Source: Christensenella sp. UBA4675
Lineage (GTDB): Bacteria; Bacillota; Clostridia; Christensenellales; Borkfalkiaceae
Assembly (NCBI GenBank): GCA_002405165.1
Contig: DHLF01000013.1
Location: forward strand, 530-64,529
Length of the DNA: 64,000 nucleotides
Direction: 5' to 3'
The notes below the pieces were generated by a model, which saw only the letters and a program-made list of their open reading frames with translations, did no database searches and was not told where the DNA came from. Positions 24,641 through 32,418 of the stretch are shown here, in pieces. The first letter of the stretch is position 1; the number at the start of each line of letters is the position of its first letter. The translations under genes and the position numbers were made by a program.

Positions 24641-25666
24641 ATGGCGTTTACGTTTGATGAAAACTCTTTTTTAGGAAAAGCGCAAACCGCAACGAATAAC
24701 GTTAAAAATAAATCGTTAGTTTATTTAAAAACGCACTGGGTAGACTATTTAATAATGTTTTTCGTGTGCCTGCTATTAGGCGCGTTCGATATTTTCGTAT
24801 TAAAAAAATCCGATAATTTGGGCGATTTGAATTACTGGTTGCACGCGGGAGCAAGACTACTTGCGTACGTGCTTAGCGCGATATTAGGTATTAGAATAGG
24901 TTATCCCAAAGCCAAAGCAATTTGCGTTGAACTTTTTGAAAAAATAGAAGAAAATTCTAAAATGATTAAATTAGTTAAGAGTAATTTCGGCGAATTTATC
25001 AACTCAATAAATCTAGAAAGCAAACAAAACGCGTGGAAAGCTAAAATCAATAAAAAATTAGCTAAGCTCGATAAGCGCTCTCCCGATTTTTTTCCGTTGT
25101 TTTACGCTAATTTTAATAACGCCGAAACGACGATACAAGACGATTGTTTAAAAAGATACCATTCGGTTAAAAAACGCGAAAAAATGAAAAGAAAAGCGGA
25201 AGAATACTGCGTAAAAAGGGCAACGCTCGAAAAACTTTTAACGGACGAATTTATTTCTAAAAACTTAAATTCTATAAGCGTAAATTATAACGTAATTTAT
25301 AAACAAGACTTCTACGACGTTGAAAGCGGAAACGATGCGTTTAACGTTTATAAAACTAGAACGGAAGTTGAAAAAAGCTCGTCAAGAATCGTCGTAAATA
25401 GTTTATTGTTTTCCGTGATAATGGTACTATTAGTCGGTTCGCTTAAATTAGATTTTGATAAAGCGTTGTTTGAGCAAAGAGCTTTAATGATAATAAACGC
25501 CGTTATAAGCGGAATTATTGATATTTGTTTTGCGTTAGGAAAATTCGTAAACGGCTTTAAATCTTGCGAAACTTTGGTAAAACAAGAAGATTTAAGAGTC
25601 GCCGTCGATAAAAACGAACTTTTGGTTCGCTACTTAGAACAAAACGGATTAGTTTATGATAAATAA
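24641..25666 (+). CDS. Large membrane protein at prophage end
   Basis: 341 aa, AAGGAG site. Two hydrophobic helices at about 34-55 and 68-90 are followed by a long basic helical soluble section rich in Lys, then two more hydrophobic helices at about 250-272 and 285-305. No catalytic motif is seen. It could be a lysis-associated or superinfection-exclusion protein; function unknown. Last gene before the terminator and attR. Confidence 0.45.
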   Translation: MAFTFDENSFLGKAQTATNNVKNKSLVYLKTHWVDYLIMFFVCLLLGAFDIFVLKKSDNLGDLNYWLHAGARLLAYVLSAILGIRIGYPKAKAICVELFEKIEENSKMIKLVKSNFGEFINSINLESKQNAWKAKINKKLAKLDKRSPDFFPLFYANFNNAETTIQDDCLKRYHSVKKREKMKRKAEEYCVKRATLEKLLTDEFISKNLNSISVNYNVIYKQDFYDVESGNDAFNVYKTRTEVEKSSSRIVVNSLLFSVIMVLLVGSLKLDFDKALFEQRALMIINAVISGIIDICFALGKFVNGFKSCETLVKQEDLRVAVDKNELLVRYLEQNGLVYDK

Positions 25667-25808
25667 ATTTATTTTTTTTAAAATCATATTGTTTTTTTAA
25701 TAAAAATATTATATAATATAAAGGCTATATAAAAGTGAATAGCTTTTATTTAGTAATCCACCCGAAGAACAATAACGGGGTTTTTCGGGCGGATAAAAAA
25801 TAAATTTT

Positions 25809-25856
25809 TGTCAAATTTGTAGAAAAAATTAGTTCTATGAATTTGACATTTTTTTT
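25809..25856 (+). terminator. Terminator of the prophage late operon
   Basis: TGTCAAATT (25809-25817) pairs with AATTTGACA (25840-25848) and is followed by eight T residues. Confidence 0.8.
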
Positions 25857-25918
25857 AATAAAATTAGGTCTTTTTTTAAAAAAAACGAAGCAAAAAATAT
25901 AATAGATTAAGAAAAAGT

Positions 25919-25995
25919 GTATTTAGTGTCAAGCTAGAAAACGGCACATTTACCTACTATATGTAGTATTTTAAAAAACGCTTAACACTAAATAC
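25919..25995. repeat. 16-bp inverted repeat beside attR
   Basis: GTATTTAGTGTCAAGC (25919-25934) and GCTTAACACTAAATAC (25980-25995) are complementary with one mismatch. They lie 13 bp from the tRNA-derived core. Inverted arm-type sites near the core are expected for tyrosine integrase or its directionality factor. Confidence 0.7.
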
Positions 25996-26007
25996 TGTGT
26001 TATTTAT

Positions 26008-26054
26008 GGTTCGTAATCAGCAGGTCGGCGGTTCAAGTCCGCCCAGTAGCTCCA
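26008..26054 (+). other. attR: 3' half of tRNA-Thr(CGT)
   Basis: From the anticodon loop TTCGTAA (26010-26016, anticodon CGT) rightward a normal tRNA 3' half is seen: anticodon stem 3' strand TCAGC, T arm GGCGG-TTCAAGT-CCGCC (26027-26043), acceptor CAGTAGC and CCA (26052-26054). Upstream bases do not provide the D arm or the 5' acceptor strand GCTACTG. So this is not a functional gene but the right attachment site left by integration; the intact tRNA should stand at attL, left of the window. Confidence 0.8.
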
Positions 26055-26055
26055 A

Positions 26056-26083
26056 AATCACGCTAAAAGGCGTGATTTTTTTT
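26056..26083 (+). terminator. tRNA terminator
   Basis: AATCACGC-taaaag-GCGTGATT followed by a run of T. It is the original host terminator of the tRNA gene split by the prophage. Confidence 0.8.
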
Positions 26084-26108
26084 ACGATAGTTGTAGCTGA
26101 CCGCACTA

Positions 26109-26121
26109 GACCTGCTGATTA
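26109..26121. repeat. Inverted 13-bp copy of the tRNA core
   Basis: GACCTGCTGATTA is the exact reverse complement of 26014-26026 inside the attR core. Confidence 0.7.
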
Positions 26122-26177
26122 AAAAGACGGGGTCCCCGAAAACGAAAGCATTTTTGGGGTGTACAAAAGGTCGGTGG

Positions 26178-26260
26178 CACAAGTTTGAAAGAAAAGAATT
26201 TACAAAGTATATGGGTTTAACAAACTTGTGTTAGGAGCTAGCAAACGATAAAGTTTGCTA
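26178..26260. other. Two stable hairpins in the host spacer
   Basis: CACAAGTTTG (26178-26187) pairs perfectly with CAAACTTGTG (26221-26230). TAGCAAAC (26239-26246) pairs with GTTTGCTA (26253-26260). Neither has a T run. No reading frame is present. They may belong to an RNA or to protein-binding sites. Confidence 0.5.
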
Positions 26261-26324
26261 ATGAACAATAAATAAATCGCAATTATTGTAATATAAAATG
26301 TAAAAAGCCTTGTCGGTAAAACTT

Positions 26325-26356
26325 AAAAAATTCCGCTTTGAAAAGCGGAATTTTTT
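26325..26356. terminator. Bidirectional terminator of the McrB-like operon
   Basis: AATTCCGCTTT-gaa-AAGCGGAATT with A run before and T run after, so it works for leftward transcription from the operon and for rightward reads from the tRNA side. Confidence 0.8.
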
Positions 26357-27899
26357 ATAATTCTTCTATATAATTTATCTTATTTTTTTTATCATTTAAT
26401 CTTTTTATCCAAATAAGGTCTCTTTTATTGTTTAACTCTTTATTACCCATTTTTAATATAGAATACAGACTGTTACAGTTTAAACACTCGTAGTTTACTC
26501 CGTCAAAGTCAACCATAAAGGAAGAACAAACGGGGCATTTTTTAGAATATATAAACTCGTCGCCTTCTATAAACAGCGAGAAAGATTTTACCAAATTTAA
26601 AATGTTTTTATCAAGTTTTCTAGAATGCGTTGTTACCATTATAGTATTTTGATTTCTAATTGTTTCAAACGGAGCAACAATAAAATAATTATCATATCCC
26701 TGGCTAATATGGTCAGCTACTTCTTTATTTATATAATCGTCCAACATTTCTTCGTTATAAAACATATATTTAAGGTTCGGTGAAACGTCAATTAAATAGC
26801 GAGCGTGTCTTTTATCCTTTAAATGCAAGCTTTTTACGAATCTGTTAACATCGTACGTTAAACTTACGTCAATGGTTATTTTACCGTTTAAAGCCGTTAT
26901 CTCATATAAAATAGGCGTTTTTAAAAGCTCTAATTCTTCTAAATTTATTTTTCCGTTTTCTAAATTCATTTTATATTTATCGGAAATGGTAAATCCTAAG
27001 TTCGTTATGCATTGTAACACGTTTAATAAAACGTAGTTAAAATACTCTTTAGAAGAAATTAGGTTTTTATGTTCTTTTTCGATGTATTTATTAAGTTGCC
27101 TGTAAAATTCGTAGCAAACTCTATAATCGGGATGCATTGTTAAAACGTTGGTAGGCTTAACTTCCGTATCCAACATTTTTTTAGCTTTCATGCAAGTTTT
27201 ATAGAAATAAGTTTTTCTTATTTTATTTAAGGAAACTTTTATATCAAAAAGTTTTTCTATGTATTCTCTTATTTTATTCCCTGTTGGCGTAAGTAGAGGA
27301 AGAGAATCGTCAAAACCTATTTCTCCCGTAGACTCCTTATAAAAATATGCAGAAGATTTAATTGCGTCTACGTCGCTTATTTCAATGTTGTTTTTATCGA
27401 CAAAATCGTCCAACGAACTTGTTTTTTCGTACAACTGGGAGAGTTTTAACGAAATAAACAAATACATTTTATTTATAAGTAAACATAAAAATCTGTTTTC
27501 GTAAATGGGCAATTCGTCTTCGTAAACGTTTGCAAAAACATATTCGGGCGAAATTTCTCCGCTAGATTTCTTTTTCCAAAATCTAGGTTCTTGTATAGTC
27601 ATTCTCGCGCCCGCAGTGTCTATTTTAGAAGCAATGTCTACGTTTAATATTACTTTATCCGTTCTTAAATGGATTTTAGGACTGGATATAATCGTTCTAA
27701 TCGCGTTTATAGTTCTTTTAAAATCGGGTAGCCAAAGAAAGTCTTTATCGTTTACGGCAACGTATTGTCTAAACGCGTTAAAAGAAATCTCGTTTTTATT
27801 GATTTTTTCAAGTACTTCTTTTAGCGAAACTCCGGAATTTAATAAGTCCGTAACTTTATTATTAAGTTGTTTTAAAAATTCGGACTGACTATATTCCAT
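26355..27899 (-). CDS. DUF2357-like protein with zinc ribbon, partner of the AAA+ ATPase
   Basis: 514 aa. A middle segment with LPIYENRFLCLLINKMYLF (near residues 130-150) recalls the DUF2357/McrC-associated family, whose signature is ENRF. Later parts are helical/beta with ILYEITALNGKITIDVSLTY, and near residues 455-476 is a zinc ribbon CPVC-x16-CLNC. A PD-(D/E)XK nuclease motif cannot be identified by eye. Starts with AAGGAG 11 bp after the ATPase gene, so it is the second gene of a two-gene operon. A McrC-like effector or adaptor role is inferred from the pairing. Confidence 0.6.
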   Translation of the reverse strand: MEYSQSEFLKQLNNKVTDLLNSGVSLKEVLEKINKNEISFNAFRQYVAVNDKDFLWLPDFKRTINAIRTIISSPKIHLRTDKVILNVDIASKIDTAGARMTIQEPRFWKKKSSGEISPEYVFANVYEDELPIYENRFLCLLINKMYLFISLKLSQLYEKTSSLDDFVDKNNIEISDVDAIKSSAYFYKESTGEIGFDDSLPLLTPTGNKIREYIEKLFDIKVSLNKIRKTYFYKTCMKAKKMLDTEVKPTNVLTMHPDYRVCYEFYRQLNKYIEKEHKNLISSKEYFNYVLLNVLQCITNLGFTISDKYKMNLENGKINLEELELLKTPILYEITALNGKITIDVSLTYDVNRFVKSLHLKDKRHARYLIDVSPNLKYMFYNEEMLDDYINKEVADHISQGYDNYFIVAPFETIRNQNTIMVTTHSRKLDKNILNLVKSFSLFIEGDEFIYSKKCPVCSSFMVDFDGVNYECLNCNSLYSILKMGNKELNNKRDLIWIKRLNDKKNKINYIEEL

Positions 27900-27910
27900 T
27901 AAGTTTCTCC

Positions 27911-29917
27911 TTAAATTAGTTTTTTACGAAGTTCCACAATAGCTTCTTCCGTGTAGGGTAGTTGATCTTTTCCGTATAAAGAATTGATAAATCTAACCAT
28001 TTTGGTTAAGCCGTCTTTAACGTATTCGTCGTATTTACCTTGTAATTTACGAATTACTTTTCTCGAGAAAATAAAGTCCAACGCTTCGTTTTTAGTTCCG
28101 CCGAGAGCCACATATACGGGTACGAAGTTTTCAATTTGGTTCATAATACGGTTACCGAACGTAACGTTAAACGTGTCTAACACGAAATCGCAAAGTTTTT
28201 TAAATTTTTCTTTATCGTCTTTATTTAACCTATTACTTTCGTTAGCTTTCGCTTGGTCGAATAATTTAAGAAGTTGGTCGGACGAAATATGTACTTCTTC
28301 GCTGTTGTAATTGTTTTCAAACGGGTCGTTTATTCTTAAAAAGTCAAGAACTATAGCTCTATCATAAACCTTGTCGGTAATGGTAAAGGTAGAATCGTCC
28401 GTATTTGCCGTACCTATAAACCAAGTGTTAAGCGGAATTCTTACGTTTCCGTCTACAAAGTTTTTAGGTTGGGGTTGACCGTCTTTAATCTGCATAACTT
28501 TAATTAACCAGTCTTGAGAAGGGTATTCTAATACCGATAAAAAGTCAGCGAAATAATATTCGATACGGGAAATGTTCATTTCGTCCAGTACCATCATGTT
28601 TATTTCTTTTTCTTTAAAAGAAGCTTCGTATAATCTTTTTAAAAAGTCGGTTTCTTTGTATTCGTTTGTAAATTCGCTGTAATATCCTACTAAGTCGGTT
28701 CTATCTCTCCACGTTGCTTGTACGGGTGCGTAGAATACTTTATTTCCTACAAACTTGCTGAATAATCTCGGTAACGTGGATTTACCTGTACCGGACAAAC
28801 CTTCTAATATCAACAACCTTGAAACGGCTAGCGCGCCGATAAAGTTACGAATAGTTCTTTCGTCAAAGTATAAGTGTCTTTCGCACATATACGCCCTAAA
28901 CCTGAGGGCAAGTTCGGGAAGAGTAATATCAACGTCTTCTAGTAGCGGAACGTTTTGTTCTTCTTCGTATTTTTCGTCTATTCTTTTAAGCGAAGGGAAT
29001 ATTTTTGCAAGCGATAAATCGTAAGATTCTTCGCCGAGCGCTCCCATTCCGGCTCCGCCTCTGCCGTTTGCGCCGTTGCCCGTTTCGCTTACTTTTAACG
29101 GGTTGTTGCTGTTCGCTTTCGCGGTGTCCAAAATTTGTTGAACGTCTTTATTGGATAAAACTTTTTTGGTAATTATTTCCGCAATCAACGTAAGGATAGC
29201 TATAATTACGGCTAAAATAATTCCAAAAACAACCAAAATAAGCGGTAAAGATAACAATAGCCCGATAGATACAAGCATTGTTTGTATTAAGTTTAAGAAT
29301 ATCTTTCCGTTTATTTTAAAATTATCGGACTTGCTAGATGTGGTTAAAATTAACGCAAAACATAAAAGCCATACCAAAACTACGCATAAAAATTTAAATA
29401 AAATATATTTTTTATGTTTTAATTTTTCTTGTGCGGTTTCGGGATGAGCAATTCCGAGTTTTGCTTTAACTTTTCCTTCAATAAGGGTATAAAGAGTAAC
29501 CAACCATAAAGCAATGTAAAACGAAATCATTATAGTCCAAGTCGAGAACGTAACGTTAAAACATTTCATTCCGCATTCGTTATATAAAAAGTCGGTTATA
29601 AAATTCGTATTGAAATCGGCATAAGGCGAAATATCGTTAGGATTCCATACTAAAATAGGGAATGTTTCTCTCGTTCTTAAAGTACCGTTTATAATTACGG
29701 CTTCACCCCTTGCTAAAGCGTTATAATTAGAAAAAGCATTAAAATCTTTTCCGCCGAGAAAGGGGAGTCTTAAATAGTTATAAGAGTCCATTAAGAACAA
29801 TAATAACGCAGACCAAATAGTTAGTACGAGTAAAATAGTAACTCTAACGATTTTTTTCTTTTTAGTGTCGGCGGCGCCAAAAAGAAGGCTTTTTAGTTTT
29901 TTAAAAAATTTAGCCAT
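27911..29917 (-). CDS. Membrane-anchored McrB-like AAA+ ATPase
   Basis: 668 aa. The N-terminal third is membranous: helices at about 24-43, 126-146, 171-193 and 210-248, with an outside loop of about 80 residues after the first. A Gly/Asn-rich linker (about 275-295) leads to the AAA+ domain: Walker A LEGLSGTGKSTL (about 370-381), WRDRTDLVGYY, Walker B MMVLDEMNISRIEYYFADF (about 440-458) and sensor WFIGTANTDDSTF (about 495). This motif set is McrB/MoxR-like (AAA_5). AGGAG box precedes the ATG. Membrane anchoring is unusual for McrB. Confidence 0.75.
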   Translation of the reverse strand: MAKFFKKLKSLLFGAADTKKKKIVRVTILLVLTIWSALLLFLMDSYNYLRLPFLGGKDFNAFSNYNALARGEAVIINGTLRTRETFPILVWNPNDISPYADFNTNFITDFLYNECGMKCFNVTFSTWTIMISFYIALWLVTLYTLIEGKVKAKLGIAHPETAQEKLKHKKYILFKFLCVVLVWLLCFALILTTSSKSDNFKINGKIFLNLIQTMLVSIGLLLSLPLILVVFGIILAVIIAILTLIAEIITKKVLSNKDVQQILDTAKANSNNPLKVSETGNGANGRGGAGMGALGEESYDLSLAKIFPSLKRIDEKYEEEQNVPLLEDVDITLPELALRFRAYMCERHLYFDERTIRNFIGALAVSRLLILEGLSGTGKSTLPRLFSKFVGNKVFYAPVQATWRDRTDLVGYYSEFTNEYKETDFLKRLYEASFKEKEINMMVLDEMNISRIEYYFADFLSVLEYPSQDWLIKVMQIKDGQPQPKNFVDGNVRIPLNTWFIGTANTDDSTFTITDKVYDRAIVLDFLRINDPFENNYNSEEVHISSDQLLKLFDQAKANESNRLNKDDKEKFKKLCDFVLDTFNVTFGNRIMNQIENFVPVYVALGGTKNEALDFIFSRKVIRKLQGKYDEYVKDGLTKMVRFINSLYGKDQLPYTEEAIVELRKKLI

Positions 29918-29974
29918 ATTTCCAACTCCTAGTTTACTTATTAAAACTAAATTATTTTATATTCTTACTATTTT

Positions 29975-30003
29975 AGTATATAATATATAAAAAAAATTTA
30001 CAA
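29975..30003 (-). promoter_or_regulatory. Promoter of the McrB-like operon
   Basis: On the minus strand TTGTAA (29998-30003) and TATACT (29975-29980) are 17 bp apart, about 60 bp before the start codon. Confidence 0.55.
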
Positions 30004-30218
30004 GCTTTTTTTATTTTTTTTTATATCAAGAAAAAATTTTTAGGGGGAAAAGTAGTATTTTTTCAGAAAAAACCTATACTTTTTATATGAAAAAAAATAT
30101 CGAAATCGAACGTTTAAAAATCGAAATTTCAGCTTGTTCCCCTAAAAAAGTAGGTAAATGGCTAAGAAAATTCGAAAAATATTATTCGGAACTATAAAAT
30201 TTTTAGTAAAAATACCGG
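30004..30218. other. Intergenic region with one doubtful 36-codon ORF
   Basis: Holds a plus-strand ORF at 30087-30197 starting MKKNIEIERLKIE, without ribosome site but with TATACT 6 bp before its ATG, which would make it leaderless. It is Lys/Glu-rich and unmatched. Otherwise nothing is recognised. Confidence 0.3.
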
Positions 30219-31082
30219 TTAAAAATCCCATTCGGGAACGTATTTTTTATCCGCGCTTTCTCTTTCTTGAATAAAGCAGTTTTTTAAGTTTAAAGAAAAT
30301 AATTTTTCTTCCGCTCTTAAAATTTCGTTTTTAGTCAAAACGCGTTTAAGCTCGTTTTTATTTTGCAAGTTACCAAAAGGAATATACTGCGTCATAAGCG
30401 AAAAATAAGCGTTGTCGCCGATATTATCTTTAAACCAGTCTAAAATTTTAAAAGTTTCGTCAACGTTTTGCGGAAGAACCAAATGTCTTACAATTACGCC
30501 TTGTTTTATTAGTCCGTTTTCGATAATTAAGGGTTTAGCCTTTACCATTTCATTTACGGCTTTCGCCGTTATTTCGAAATAATCTTTTTTCCCGCAATAC
30601 CTTTCGGCTCTTTTGGGTGAAAAAAATTTTAAATCGGTTAAATAAACGTCTATAAAAGAATTCGTTTTTCTAACTGTTTCTACTTTTTCGTAGCCCGACG
30701 TATTGCTGATTATCGGAATTTCGGGCTTGTAAGAAGAAAATATTTTTTCTAAAATTTCAAAATAATGGGTAGGATTAACCAAATTTAAGTTGTGTACGCC
30801 CGTTTTTTTAAGTTCTTCGCAAATTTCTATAAATTCTTTATCGGAAATTTCTTTGCCCGTAAGATTTCTTGAAACGGGATAATTTTGACAAAACGCGCAT
30901 TGTAAGGGGCAACCGCAAAAAAATATCGCGCCCGAACCTTTATTCCCGCTTATTAAAGGTTCTTCGTAGTAAAAAGGCGAATATTTTGCTATTTTTAAAT
31001 TTTTCCCCACTAAACATCTTCCGTTTTTTGAAATTCTATCCGCATTGCAAGAGTTAGGGCAAATATTACATAAGTTTTCCAT
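30219..31082 (-). CDS. Radical SAM protein, PflX/COG1313-like
   Basis: Start placed at 31082 (MENLCNICPNSC): a longer frame from 31118 would run through the promoter. 287 aa. The N-terminus has Cys 5, 8, 12 and 23, probably an auxiliary Fe-S or zinc site. The radical SAM motif CPLQCAFC follows (Cys 58, 62, 65 for CxxxCxxC) with preceding GSGAIFF. Later come NLVNPTHYFE and VYLTDLKFFSP, as in PflX-type homologues of pyruvate formate-lyase activating enzyme. The substrate is unknown in this family. The start codon lies at the predicted transcription start, so the mRNA appears leaderless. Confidence 0.75.
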   Translation of the reverse strand: MENLCNICPNSCNADRISKNGRCLVGKNLKIAKYSPFYYEEPLISGNKGSGAIFFCGCPLQCAFCQNYPVSRNLTGKEISDKEFIEICEELKKTGVHNLNLVNPTHYFEILEKIFSSYKPEIPIISNTSGYEKVETVRKTNSFIDVYLTDLKFFSPKRAERYCGKKDYFEITAKAVNEMVKAKPLIIENGLIKQGVIVRHLVLPQNVDETFKILDWFKDNIGDNAYFSLMTQYIPFGNLQNKNELKRVLTKNEILRAEEKLFSLNLKNCFIQERESADKKYVPEWDF

Positions 31083-31089
31083 AAAGAAA

Positions 31090-31118
31090 ATTATATCATT
31101 TTTGTATTTGGTTGACAA
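31090..31118 (-). promoter_or_regulatory. Promoter of the pflX-like gene
   Basis: Minus strand TTGTCA (31113-31118), 17-bp spacer, perfect TATAAT (31090-31095). The start codon at 31082 is 8 bp behind the -10, leaving no room for a ribosome site. Confidence 0.75.
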
Positions 31119-31140
31119 ACGTTTAATAAAAGTTTATCAT
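31112..31140 (+). promoter_or_regulatory. Promoter of metK
   Basis: TTGACA (31112-31117), 17-bp spacer, TATCAT (31135-31140). Its -35 box shares the same bases as the -35 of the opposite promoter. Confidence 0.7.
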
Positions 31141-31144
31141 AATA

Positions 31145-31170
31145 ATAATGCGTTTTGTTTAACGCATTAT
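31145..31170 (+). promoter_or_regulatory. metK leader hairpin
   Basis: ATAATGCGTT and AACGCATTAT form a perfect 10-bp stem with a 6-base loop just after the expected transcription start. The leader is about 45 bases, too short for a SAM riboswitch. The stem may protect the 5' end or bind a factor. Confidence 0.5.
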
Positions 31171-31193
31171 AAAGGAAATGAACGGAGAAACTT

Positions 31194-32363
31194 ATGAAAA
31201 AACTTTTTACAAGCGAAAGCGTTACCGAAGGACATCCCGATAAGGTTTGCGACAGCATTGCCGACGCTATACTCGACGACATTATTTCGCAGGATAAAAA
31301 TTCGAGAGTTGCCATAGAAGTTTGTGCCACTACCGATTTTTTATTGATAATGGGTGAAGTTACCACTTCCGCAAAATGCGATTATGAGAAAATAGCAAGG
31401 CAAACCGTTAAAAATATCGGATACACCGAAAAGGGAATAGGTTTTGATTGGGAAAGTTTAAAAATACTTATAAATATAAAATCGCAAAGTCCTGATATAG
31501 CTATGGGTGTAAATGATTCGGTAGAGTACCGCCAAAACGGTGCCGATATTGCCGAAAAAACGGGTGCGGGCGACCAAGGAATGATGTTTGGTTATGCGTG
31601 CGATCAAACGGAAGAACTTATGCCCCTGCCTATAATTCTAGCACATAAATTAACCGAAAAACTTACCGAAGTAAGAAAAAACGGAGAAATAAATTATTTA
31701 AGACCGGACGGAAAATCTCAAGTTACGGTTGAGTATGAAAACGGCAAACCTATAAGGGTAGACGCAGTGGTATTGTCAACTCAACACACGCCCGAAGTAG
31801 ATATGGAAACGCTTAAAAGAGATATTAAAGAGAAGGTAATTTTTTGTTGCATACCCCCTGATTTGCTAGATGAAAATACTAAATATTTTATAAATCCTAC
31901 CGGCAGATTCGAAGTGGGCGGACCTATGGGAGATTCAGGTCTTACAGGTAGAAAAATAATTGTAGACACATATGGGGGGTATTGCGCTCACGGTGGCGGT
32001 TCTTTCAGTGGAAAAGACCCCACAAAAGTTGACAGAAGTGCTACTTATTACGCAAGATACGTCGCTAAAAACATAGTAAAAGCAGGGCTTGCGAAAGAAT
32101 GTTTTATAGAAGTTGCGTACGCTATAGGAGTAGCTCGTCCCGTATCGTTATTCGTAAATACTAACGGAACGGGAGTGGTTAGCGATAAAAAATTGGCGGA
32201 AATTATTTTAAAGGAATTCGATTTTAGACCGCATTCGATAATAGAAAAATTGCAATTAAGAACGCCTATTTACAAAAAAACAACTAACTACGGTCATTTT
32301 GGGAAAAAAGATTTAAGTTGGGAGCAAACCGATTCCGTCGAAAAATTAAAAAAATATTTATAA
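31194..32363 (+). CDS. metK: S-adenosylmethionine synthetase
   Basis: 389 aa, GGAGA site. Complete MetK: GHPDKVCD near residue 13, ATP-binding [12 protein letters not shown] near 125, and the C-terminal signatures [20 protein letters not shown] and [17 protein letters not shown] with AIGVARP. It makes SAM from methionine and ATP in the cytoplasm. Single-gene unit with its own promoter and terminator. Divergent from a SAM-dependent radical enzyme gene. Confidence 0.97.
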   Translation: MKKLFTSESVTEGHPDKVCDSIADAILDDIISQDKNSRVAIEVCATTDFLLIMGEVTTSAKCDYEKIARQTVKNIGYTEKGIGFDWESLKILINIKSQSPDIAMGVNDSVEYRQNGADIAEKTGAGDQGMMFGYACDQTEELMPLPIILAHKLTEKLTEVRKNGEINYLRPDGKSQVTVEYENGKPIRVDAVVLSTQHTPEVDMETLKRDIKEKVIFCCIPPDLLDENTKYFINPTGRFEVGGPMGDSGLTGRKIIVDTYGGYCAHGGGSFSGKDPTKVDRSATYYARYVAKNIVKAGLAKECFIEVAYAIGVARPVSLFVNTNGTGVVSDKKLAEIILKEFDFRPHSIIEKLQLRTPIYKKTTNYGHFGKKDLSWEQTDSVEKLKKYL

Positions 32364-32368
32364 TCGTT

Positions 32369-32414
32369 TTAGGTTTATCTTGACTTTTTAAAGTTGATAA
32401 ACCTAATATTTTTT
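32369..32414 (+). terminator. metK terminator
   Basis: TTAGGTTTATC pairs with GATAAACCTAA (11 bp), followed by TATTTTTT. Confidence 0.85.
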
Positions 32415-32418
32415 ACTT

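Larger units (their letters stand above)
25667..26354. other. Non-coding junction: prophage end, attR, structured host spacer
   Basis: No gene is supported in these 688 bases. From left to right: a hairpin at 25759-25797, a terminator at 25809-25856, a 16-bp inverted repeat at 25919-25995, the 3' half of a tRNA-Thr gene (attR) with its terminator, several further hairpins, and the terminator of the leftward host operon. Confidence 0.8.

Noticed and set aside
25981..26054. Intact tRNA gene
   Set aside because: The D arm and the 5' acceptor strand are missing upstream of the anticodon loop, so only the 3' half is present.
30087..30197. 36-codon plus-strand ORF as a gene
   Set aside because: It has no ribosome site and no recognisable sequence; only a weak -10 box stands before it. 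Kept as a note within the intergenic entry.
31141..31193. SAM riboswitch upstream of metK
   Set aside because: The leader is about 45 bases and contains only one simple 10-bp hairpin; SAM riboswitches need far more sequence.
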